Positions 57,799 to 64,000 of a DNA stretch of 64,000 nt are shown in pieces. Origin of the DNA: UMGS1532 sp045542355 (lineage in GTDB: Bacteria; Bacillota; Clostridia; Oscillospirales; Acutalibacteraceae); NCBI GenBank assembly GCA_045542355.1, contig JAZQKX010000029.1, forward strand, positions 62,001-126,000, read 5' to 3'. Under the pieces are notes generated by a model. It was not told the origin of the DNA and searched no databases. It worked only from the letters and a program-made list of their open reading frames with translations. A program made the position numbers and the translations under genes. Numbering within the stretch: position 1 is the stretch's first letter; each line of letters begins with the position of its first letter.

Positions 57799-58674
57799 AT
57801 GATACATAAAATAAATAATAACAACATCTACATCTCGGTAGACACCGAAGGCGCCGAGCTTTGCTCACTTTGTGATGTTCATGGGCTTGAATATGTCTGG
57901 CAGAACACCGACGGGAGCTGGGATGGACATTCCCCCGTTTTGTTCCCAATAGTGGGCGCTCAAAAAGACTATCAGTATATCTACGGTGGAGTTACATATC
58001 CTCTTCCAAACCACGGTTTTGCCATAAAATCTAAGTTCAGGGTTGTGGAAAAGTTTTCGGACGTGTTGAGACTTCGTCTTAGAGAAAATTCTGACACTCT
58101 GGCACAGTATCCCTTTAAATTTACCTTTGACGTGAGCTTTGAGCTTAGCAATGATTCACTGTATGTACGATATATTGTAACCAACAATGATGAAAAAATA
58201 ATGCCTTTCTCGGTTGGCGGTCACACCGGCTACCCCGTACCCTTAGAGGAGGGGGAGAAGTTCGAGGACTACAGGCTGAAATTTGATTTTGTGGAAACCT
58301 GTCAAGCACCCATACTTACCCGCGGTATGACGGCAGAGGCGGAGGAATTTATGCCTGTTCTCCAAAACACTCAATATATTGACCTTAACCATGAAATGTT
58401 CTCGAAGGGCGTTATTGTATTGGAGCATCTTAAAAGCCGTGGTGTGGAGCTTTATTCAAAAAATTCGGGCAGGGGAGTGCGAGTGGATTTTGAGGGCTTC
58501 GACAACTTAGGTCTGTGGCAGAATCCTAATGGCGGTAACTATCTTTGCATAGAGCCATGGTCCTCTCCCGGTACCCACTCTCATCCCAGCGGACTTTTAG
58601 AAAAGCGCAAGGGTATGACCCTTTTAAAACCAAATGAAACCGCCGAATTCGGCTATAAAATTACTATTATTTGA
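57799..58674 (+). CDS. Aldose 1-epimerase family protein
   Basis: 291 residues of the galactose mutarotase-like beta-sandwich. The family positions are visible: EYVWQNTDGSWDGHSPVLFPIVG near 33-55, PNHGFAIKSKF with the catalytic-type His near 72-82, FSVGGHTGYPVPL with the second His near 140, and the C-terminal YLCIEPWSSPGTHSHPSG with the Glu base. It interconverts sugar anomers or acts on a hexose 6-phosphate. The Lacx-type subgroup has no fixed substrate. It starts a run of five genes with small gaps. Confidence 0.88.
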   Translation: MIHKINNNNIYISVDTEGAELCSLCDVHGLEYVWQNTDGSWDGHSPVLFPIVGAQKDYQYIYGGVTYPLPNHGFAIKSKFRVVEKFSDVLRLRLRENSDTLAQYPFKFTFDVSFELSNDSLYVRYIVTNNDEKIMPFSVGGHTGYPVPLEEGEKFEDYRLKFDFVETCQAPILTRGMTAEAEEFMPVLQNTQYIDLNHEMFSKGVIVLEHLKSRGVELYSKNSGRGVRVDFEGFDNLGLWQNPNGGNYLCIEPWSSPGTHSHPSGLLEKRKGMTLLKPNETAEFGYKITII

Positions 58675-58687
58675 GGTATGATTTAAA

Positions 58688-59344
58688 GTGAGAATTAAAG
58701 CAGTATTTTTTGATATGGACGGAACTATAGTAAACTCCATGCTGGACCTTGCGGCATGTACAAACGCGGCAATGAATAAGCATGGATATCCCGCAAAACC
58801 TGCGGAGGACTATACAAAATTTGCAGGTAACGGAATCTATGTCATGATTCAACGTGCTCTTGCTCCCAACGAGGTAAGCGATCAAAAGCTCAAGGAAATC
58901 CGCGATGACTTTTTTGAGATTTATAAGGATAATTGCACCGTTAATACCACCGCCTACGAGGGCGTTCCTGAGCTGGTCTCCGATTTGAAGAAAAAGGGTA
59001 TAAAGGTGGGTTGTATCACCAATAAAGTAGAGCCTATAGCATTTAAGATTATCGATCATTTCTTTGGTGGTATGGACGTGGTTTACGGTCAGGTGGACGG
59101 TGTTCCCAATAAGCCCGACCCCTTGCTCACTCTTAAGGCTTTAAAAGAGCTTGATATCACCCCCGATGAATGTCTTTTTGTTGGAGACAGTGATGTGGAT
59201 ATGCAGACCGCCTGTAACAGCGGAGCCCACGGAGTAGGTGTGCTTTGGGGATTCCGTGATGAATCAGAACTCAGGGAAAACGGCGCGGAATACATAGTTA
59301 AAACTGCCAATGAAATATTGACAATTGTAGATACCCATGAATAA
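58688..59344 (+). CDS. HAD hydrolase, phosphoglycolate phosphatase-like
   Basis: 218 residues from GTG 58688 with a GAGGT ribosome site inside the end of the preceding gene. HAD motif I is FFDMDGTIVNSML at residues 7-19, motif II GCITNK, and motifs III/IV NKPDPLLTL and FVGDSDVDMQTA. A C1 cap covers about 20-85. Phosphoglycolate or a sugar phosphate is the likely substrate. It overlaps the MFS gene by 8 bases. Confidence 0.87.
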   Translation: MRIKAVFFDMDGTIVNSMLDLAACTNAAMNKHGYPAKPAEDYTKFAGNGIYVMIQRALAPNEVSDQKLKEIRDDFFEIYKDNCTVNTTAYEGVPELVSDLKKKGIKVGCITNKVEPIAFKIIDHFFGGMDVVYGQVDGVPNKPDPLLTLKALKELDITPDECLFVGDSDVDMQTACNSGAHGVGVLWGFRDESELRENGAEYIVKTANEILTIVDTHE

Positions 59345-60566
59345 ATATAAAGGTACAATGCGCTACTGCTATGTATCATATATTGTACAGGCAATAGTAA
59401 ACAATTTATTACCCCTGTTTTTTGTTATTTTCAGTGAACGGTTTGGCGTCGGCACTGTGAAGTTAGGGAGCCTCGTTCTTATAAATTTTGCTCTCCAGCT
59501 AATAACCGATATTGTTGCTTCAAAATTCGGTGACGGCTGGGGCTACCGTAAGGCTATGCTCTTTGCCCATGGCTTTTCTGCATTAGGGCTTGTGTTGGCG
59601 GCGATACTTCCATTTTTATTCGGGGATGCATTTTGGGGTCTGGTTGTTGCAACATTTTTCTCGGCAATCGGAGGCGGACTCATAGAGGTTATGGTAAGCC
59701 CTCTTATGGATTCTCTCCAGCTTATGCAAAAAAGTTCTGCCATGAGCTTTCTTCATTCCTTTTATTGCTGGGGACAGGTCGCCGTTGTGCTTATTACCAC
59801 CCTGCTCATAAAAATAATAGGGGAGCAGTATTGGTTTATTTTCCCTCCGCTTTGGGCGCTTATTCCCTTTGTAAATATGTTCATGTTTATCAAAACACCT
59901 CTGCCCGAAACAATAAGAGACGAGGAGCGAACACCTCTTGGTGAGCTGTTCAAAAAACCCACATTTATCCTTATGCTGATGATCATGGTTTGCGCGGGTG
60001 CGTCAGAGCTTTCCATGGCTCAGTGGGCATCCTTCTTTGCTGAAAAAGGCTTGGGTGTTTCCAAGGTTATGGGAGACCTTTTAGGACCCTGTGCCTTTGC
60101 GGTGTTTATGGGCGTTGCCCGTATGATACACGGTGTTTTCGGAGAAAAGCTTTCGCTTAAAAAGTCTATAATATTTTCGGCATCATTAGGTGTGATTTGC
60201 TACGCTCTTGCGGGGCTTTCCCTAAATTCGATACTCGCTCTTTCGGGCTGTGCAATCTGTGGATTTTCCGTGGGTATAATGTGGCCCGGAACGCTCAGCC
60301 TTGCTTCTCAGCATTTTACTAAGGGAGGCACCGCCATGTTCGGGATTTTGGCAATGGCGGGTGACCTTGGCTGTGCGACCGGACCTTGGCTCACGGGCTT
60401 TGTGGCTGAGGTTTCGGAAAAAAGCAAATTCATTGCAGAAAGCGCCCTGAAAACAGGTCTTGACACGGAACAGTTGGCTATTAAATTCGGCTTATTTGCG
60501 GGTATAATATTCCCGCTGTTTATGGTTATTTCTTTGATTATTAATAAAAAGGGTGAAGTGAAATGA
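59337..60566 (+). CDS. Major facilitator superfamily transporter
   Basis: 409 residues with twelve hydrophobic segments and the MFS loop 2-3 motif in KFGDGWGYRKAMLFAHG near 65. The C-terminal half repeats the pattern (FGEKLSLKKSIIFSASLG). Similar to FucP-like or sugar MFS carriers in overall layout, but the substrate is not assignable. It overlaps both neighbours by a few bases, so the HAD-MFS-deaminase genes are one operon. Confidence 0.87.
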   Translation: MNKYKGTMRYCYVSYIVQAIVNNLLPLFFVIFSERFGVGTVKLGSLVLINFALQLITDIVASKFGDGWGYRKAMLFAHGFSALGLVLAAILPFLFGDAFWGLVVATFFSAIGGGLIEVMVSPLMDSLQLMQKSSAMSFLHSFYCWGQVAVVLITTLLIKIIGEQYWFIFPPLWALIPFVNMFMFIKTPLPETIRDEERTPLGELFKKPTFILMLMIMVCAGASELSMAQWASFFAEKGLGVSKVMGDLLGPCAFAVFMGVARMIHGVFGEKLSLKKSIIFSASLGVICYALAGLSLNSILALSGCAICGFSVGIMWPGTLSLASQHFTKGGTAMFGILAMAGDLGCATGPWLTGFVAEVSEKSKFIAESALKTGLDTEQLAIKFGLFAGIIFPLFMVISLIINKKGEVK

Positions 60567-61042
60567 AAAGAGAAAATTATATAAGCTGGGATGCGTATTT
60601 TATGGGAATTGCCATACTTTCCGCCCATCGCAGTAAGGACCCCGGCACTCAGGTTGGCGCCTGTATAGTAAGCCCTACCAACAGAATTCTGTCGGTGGGC
60701 TACAACGGTATGCCCTCGGGCTGTTCCGACGATAAATACCCTTGGGACAGAGAGGGCGCTCCTCTTGCCACAAAATATCTCTTTGTATGCCATGCCGAGC
60801 TTAACGCGATACTCAACTACCGCGGTGGCTCTTTAGAGGGAAGCCGTGTGTACACAACTCTTTTCCCTTGTAACGAATGCGCCAAGGCTCTCATCCAGTC
60901 GGGCGTTAAAGAGATAATTTATATGCAGGATAAATACGCCGACACCGACTCGGTTATTGCCTCTAAAAAGATGATGGATTCTGCAGGAGTGACCTACCGT
61001 CTTTACGAGCCTGACGAAAAAGAAATTACCCTCGCGCTGTAA
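60563..61042 (+). CDS. dCMP deaminase (ComEB-like)
   Basis: 159 residues with the zinc-dependent deaminase motifs CHAELNAI (His and catalytic Glu) near residue 75 and PCNECAKAL near 100. The N-terminal AHRSKDPGTQVGACIV and YNGMPSGCSDDKYPW are typical of deoxycytidylate deaminases. It supplies dUMP for thymidylate synthesis. ATGA overlap with the MFS gene. Confidence 0.92.
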   Translation: MKRENYISWDAYFMGIAILSAHRSKDPGTQVGACIVSPTNRILSVGYNGMPSGCSDDKYPWDREGAPLATKYLFVCHAELNAILNYRGGSLEGSRVYTTLFPCNECAKALIQSGVKEIIYMQDKYADTDSVIASKKMMDSAGVTYRLYEPDEKEITLAL

Positions 61043-61043
61043 G

Positions 61044-62120
61044 ATGAATTTCGATTTAGATTTTGGTGAGTTTATATACCACCGTCTGCAAAGAGAAACC
61101 CACCCAATAGTTATCTACGGAACGGGCAACGGCGCCGAAAAGCTTATATATAATTTGAATGAATATAACATACCTGTTGCGGGTATTTTTGTGAGTGATG
61201 ATTTTGCCCGTGAACGAAGCTTTTGCGGTTACAAGGTAAGCACCTATGCTTCGCTTAAATCGGAACTGGGAGAGCTCACAGTTCTTTTGGGCTTTGCCAC
61301 CGACCGAGAGGAAATGTTGGCGAAAATAAAAGAGCTGTCGAGGGAAACCGACGGCAGACTTTTTGTACCCGAGGTGCCTGTTTTCGGCAATGATATTTTC
61401 ACCCCCCAGCGGTTAAGTAACAGGCTGGAAGATATCAAAAAGTTATATGACATACTGGCTGACGAACAGTCTCGGCGCACCCTCCAAGGTTTGTTAACAT
61501 TCAAAATTACCGCCGACCCTGAGGAGCTTTATGCGATAGAAACCTCTCGTGACGAGCTTTATAACAGTGTTATCCGCCCAAAAGAGGGGGATGTTTTTGT
61601 AGACGCAGGTGCTTATAACGGTGACACCGCCGAGGAATTTATGCGCTATTGCCCGAATTTTGGAAAAATTTTTGCAATAGAGCCTGCCCCGATAAATTTC
61701 CGAAAGCTGTCTGAAAACGCAAACCTGACTGGTGACCCGCGAATAAAGCTTAGTAACTGCGCTGTAGGGAACAAAGAGGGAAGTGTCAGATTTAGCGACA
61801 AGGGCGGCAGAAGCCCTTATATCAGCGAGAACGGTAAAATCACCGTTAGCGTCAACACCCTTGATGACCTGATTAACCAGCCCCCGAACATCGTAAAATT
61901 TGATGTAGAGGGCTCCGAAAAAGAAGCCATAGAGGGCGCAAAAGGGCTTATTGAAAAATACGCCCCGAAACTTATGATAAGTGTCTATCACAAAACCGAT
62001 GATTTTATAGATATACCCCTTATGATTCATGAGCTACGATCGGACTATAAGCTGTATCTTAGACATCATCCATATCTTCCCTCATGGGAGACTAATTTAT
62101 ATGCAATTTGTGACAAATAA
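61044..62120 (+). CDS. FkbM-family methyltransferase with N-terminal Rossmann-like domain
   Basis: 358 residues. The first 130 form a nucleotide-binding-like domain starting with IVIYGTGNGAEKLIYNL. The SAM methyltransferase of the FkbM family follows: FVDAGAYNGDTAEEFM near 184, FAIEPAPINFRKL and VKFDVEGSEKEAIEG. FkbM enzymes O-methylate sugars, polyketides or glycans. The N-terminal domain resembles those of sugar-modifying or polysaccharide proteins. Target unknown. It follows the deaminase by one base. Confidence 0.85.
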   Translation: MNFDLDFGEFIYHRLQRETHPIVIYGTGNGAEKLIYNLNEYNIPVAGIFVSDDFARERSFCGYKVSTYASLKSELGELTVLLGFATDREEMLAKIKELSRETDGRLFVPEVPVFGNDIFTPQRLSNRLEDIKKLYDILADEQSRRTLQGLLTFKITADPEELYAIETSRDELYNSVIRPKEGDVFVDAGAYNGDTAEEFMRYCPNFGKIFAIEPAPINFRKLSENANLTGDPRIKLSNCAVGNKEGSVRFSDKGGRSPYISENGKITVSVNTLDDLINQPPNIVKFDVEGSEKEAIEGAKGLIEKYAPKLMISVYHKTDDFIDIPLMIHELRSDYKLYLRHHPYLPSWETNLYAICDK

Positions 62121-62159
62121 AGCGACAGAAATCTCAATGAAAACAAAGGAGAAAACGCC

Positions 62160-62690
62160 TTGAAATTCAGATCGGATTTAATGGACGAAGCCGCGGTAAA
62201 GAGGGCTTTAAACCGAATTTCCCATGAGATAATTGAACGAAATGAGGGTGCGGATAATATCTGCATAGTGGGTATCATGCGCCGAGGGGTTGCCTTGGGA
62301 GAAATCATCGCCGAAAAACTGGGGGAAATGGGACTCCGTATTGAGTTTGGATTGCTGGATGTCTCTATGTATAGAGACGATCTTTCCGCCACAACTTCGG
62401 GGGAAACCAGCAGGACCGAAATCAAATTCGATATAACGGGAAAAACCGTCATAATGGTGGACGATGTGCTTTGCACAGGCAGAACAGCCCGCGCCGCCAT
62501 GGATGCCCTTATTTCCATGGGTCGCCCATCAAAAATTCAACTTGCCGTTCTGATTGACAGGGGACACAGAGAGCTTCCCATCCGCGCCGATTATGTGGGT
62601 AAAAATATACCTACATCACGGCAAGAGATAGTAGAGGTTCTTATACCACCCTACGACAATTCCTGCGGTGTTAAGCTATACGAAAACTGA
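62160..62690 (+). CDS. pyrR: PyrR, pyr attenuator/uracil phosphoribosyltransferase
   Basis: 176 residues from TTG 62160 behind AAAGGAG. The PRPP loop is VDDVLCTGRTARAAMD near residue 100, the N-terminal LMDEAAVKRALNRISHEIIE is typical, and the C-terminal RADYVGKNIPTSRQEIVEV is complete. PyrR binds pyr leader RNA with UMP and lowers transcription; it also has UPRT activity. No pyr genes follow, so it acts at a distance. Confidence 0.94.
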   Translation: MKFRSDLMDEAAVKRALNRISHEIIERNEGADNICIVGIMRRGVALGEIIAEKLGEMGLRIEFGLLDVSMYRDDLSATTSGETSRTEIKFDITGKTVIMVDDVLCTGRTARAAMDALISMGRPSKIQLAVLIDRGHRELPIRADYVGKNIPTSRQEIVEVLIPPYDNSCGVKLYEN

Positions 62691-62967
62691 CAAGATTTTT
62701 TTAAATTCAACAAACCGTATGTGTTCCGATTTTTTGAAGAAGTATTTTTGCGATATTGGTGTGCGTACGGTTCGCATTTTTTATAATTTTCAAAACAATG
62801 AACCGATAATCTGCAGCTGATAAAAAATTATAATGCAAAATGTTGAATTACCGCTTGTTTAGGCGGTAAAAAACGCGGGAAAATTTAGGCAAAATTACCA
62901 TATAATTCTTTTATTTTTTTACATTGTGATTGAAAAAAATAAAAAAACAGCAATAGAGATAAAAAAA
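62691..62967. other. Gene-free A+T-rich spacer with hairpins
   Basis: I see no gene. AACCGTATGT (62712-62721) can pair with GCGTACGGTT (about 62763-62772, with two G-U), and TGCG-TACGGTT-CGCA followed by TTTTTT is a likely pyrR terminator. TACCGC and GCGGTA (near 62850-62868) form a further 6-bp hairpin followed by AAAAAA. Confidence 0.45.
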
Positions 62968-62996
62968 TTGACTGCATTCCTATTTTGTATTATTAT
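62968..62996 (+). promoter_or_regulatory. Promoter of the solute-binding protein gene
   Basis: TTGACT (62968-62973), 17-base spacer, TATTAT (62991-62996). The leader is about 130 bases long and contains a G+C-rich hairpin (TCTGCC with GGCAGA, near 63026-63045). Confidence 0.7.
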
Positions 62997-63132
62997 ATAT
63001 ACAGCTAATTTTACGCTTTTCAAGTCTGCCTCCATAGGGGCAGAGCTCAAAAAGAACGGTGGGTGATACGGTTACATTTGTGCAACTATGGTGAAAAATA
63101 TTTAACATAAAAATTATTTGGAGGTAAATAAA

Positions 63133-64000
63133 ATGTTAAAAAAATGTTTAGCAATGCTTGTTGTATTAACAATGGTTTTTGCTCTGGCTGCATGTGGCGG
63201 CGAGAACACTACTGATACCTCAAGCGCAAGTGGCGTAAATGCCGATGTAGAAAGTGTTATCGGTCAGGATGAAACAGAATCTAAGGCTGACGAAAAAGAT
63301 AACACATCTAAGGATGAAGGTTCCAAGGTTGAATCAACAGGTTCTGAAACCGAATCCAAGACAGAAAGCGAAACCGCTTCCACAGGTTTGACTCTTTCCA
63401 CAAACTCTAAGGTGGGTGGTACCACTAACAACCAGCAGGGCACCACATCCAACGGTGCTACCAACCAGTCTACCGACAAGAACGTAACCGCTGCATACAA
63501 AAACCTCAAGGTTAAGTCAGGCAAGAGTGTTACTGAAGGTCTCAATTTTGGCGGCAAGACCTTCACAATGGCAATCACCGAAGAGGGTCAGTACCAAACT
63601 CAGTCCTTCAAGCGCACCATTACAGCCTTCGAAAAGAAATACAACTGTAAAATTAAGACAGTAGAGTATTCTTTCACCGAGTACAATAAGCAGGTTTATC
63701 AGGCAATTTCTGCAGGTAACGCTCCCGAAATCTGCTATGCCCATGGTTCTATGTTCCCCGGTTGCGCCATAGACGGTCTTTACAATGACCTTTCTAAATA
63801 CATCGTCAAAGATGACCTTATGGACGACAACAACCCTACCGCAGGCGGTATCGACCTTGCCAAAACCTCTTACTTCGTATATAAAGACAAGATGTATGGT
63901 CTTTGTAACTATGAATCTTGCTTCCCCATTGTAATTTACTACAACAAGGTTGCTATGGCTGATGCCGGTTACTCAGGCAACAAGGACCCCAGAAAATTAG
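63133..64000 (+). CDS. Solute-binding lipoprotein of an ABC importer (cut by window end)
   Basis: The first 289 residues are present. The lipoprotein signal peptide is MLKKCLAMLVVLTMVFALAA with the lipobox LAAC, so Cys near residue 21 is lipidated after cleavage by the LspA encoded at the left end. A Ser/Thr/Glu-rich linker runs to about 115. A family 1 type extracellular binding domain follows (TAFEKKYNCKIKTVEY, APEICYAHGSMFPG, YFVYKDKMYGL). It probably captures a sugar or oligosaccharide. RBS TGGAGGT. The permease genes would lie beyond the window. Confidence 0.87.
   Translation, partial: MLKKCLAMLVVLTMVFALAACGGENTTDTSSASGVNADVESVIGQDETESKADEKDNTSKDEGSKVESTGSETESKTESETASTGLTLSTNSKVGGTTNNQQGTTSNGATNQSTDKNVTAAYKNLKVKSGKSVTEGLNFGGKTFTMAITEEGQYQTQSFKRTITAFEKKYNCKIKTVEYSFTEYNKQVYQAISAGNAPEICYAHGSMFPGCAIDGLYNDLSKYIVKDDLMDDNNPTAGGIDLAKTSYFVYKDKMYGLCNYESCFPIVIYYNKVAMADAGYSGNKDPRKL

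Overview
The window reads as a chromosomal segment of a low-to-moderate GC Gram-positive anaerobe of the class Clostridia, most likely an Oscillospirales/Ruminococcaceae-type gut bacterium. The indications are the sepF-ylmH-divIVA division cluster, an IspH-S1 fusion protein, a split transketolase, a multi-subunit NADH/ferredoxin [FeFe] hydrogenase operon, class B sortase and LCP proteins, a T-box leader, and strong AAGGAGG-type ribosome sites. Almost every promoter I can read is a sigma-A type with a 17-base spacer. I cannot name a species.

Layout. 0-6.2 kb: division and envelope genes (sepF, ylmH, divIVA, lspA, an RluD-type pseudouridine synthase), a HAD phosphatase and a two-gene transketolase. 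6.2-12.1 kb: HAD and YihY genes on the minus strand, an SPFH protein, a MATE exporter, and a stand-alone trpB behind a tryptophan T-box. 12.2-17.6 kb: a membrane protein, a solitary 5S rRNA gene with its own promoter, and a four-gene polysaccharide control module (Wzz-like, tyrosine kinase, PHP phosphatase, CapD-like dehydratase). 17.4-24.3 kb: DUF1858, trmK, NFACT/RqcH, a TIM-barrel enzyme, a rearranged tRNA-Leu locus, then uraA-upp. 24.3-27.1 kb, minus strand: LCP protein, sortase B and a SPETG-anchored surface protein. 27.4-35.6 kb: a ten-gene hydrogenase operon with a second, sensor-like [FeFe] hydrogenase, two GHKL ATPases, two DRTGG proteins and a PHP protein lying between the NuoE-like and NuoF-like subunits.

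35.9-40.4 kb: tRNA-Thr and tRNA-Tyr, a striking array of short hairpins, then an A+T-rich minus-strand islet with an RsgI-like/PepSY anti-sigma protein, an ECF sigma factor and a membrane-bound XRE regulator. 40.6-55.8 kb: uvrB, a hydrolase, hpt, asnS, uvrA, a DUF5685-DnaJ pair, a membrane protein, a flavoprotein, cmk, plsC and the ispH-rpsA fusion. 55.9-64 kb: a small AbrB regulator behind a structured leader, an AraC regulator, rpmB, a mutarotase-like protein, a HAD-MFS-dCMP deaminase-FkbM-PyrR run, and the start of a solute-binding lipoprotein cut by the window end.

The most unusual signals are noncoding. (1) The leader of the AbrB gene (55941-56092) can form a 12-bp closing stem that begins at the predicted transcript start, two internal hairpins and a 9-bp loop pseudoknot, followed by mutually exclusive antiterminator and terminator hairpins. 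This is riboswitch-like architecture of a class I do not recognise. (2) The array at 36138-36336 has different short palindromes joined by a constant ten-base linker whose orientation flips in the middle. (3) A truncated tRNA-Leu copy, with a nested-hairpin insert, lies between the promoter and the intact tRNA-Leu. Among proteins, the two [FeFe] hydrogenase paralogs each keep a different half of the TSCCP cysteine pair, the ispH-S1 fusion keeps an internal ribosome site at the domain junction, and an RsgI-type anti-sigma ectodomain is paired with an ECF rather than a SigI-type sigma factor.
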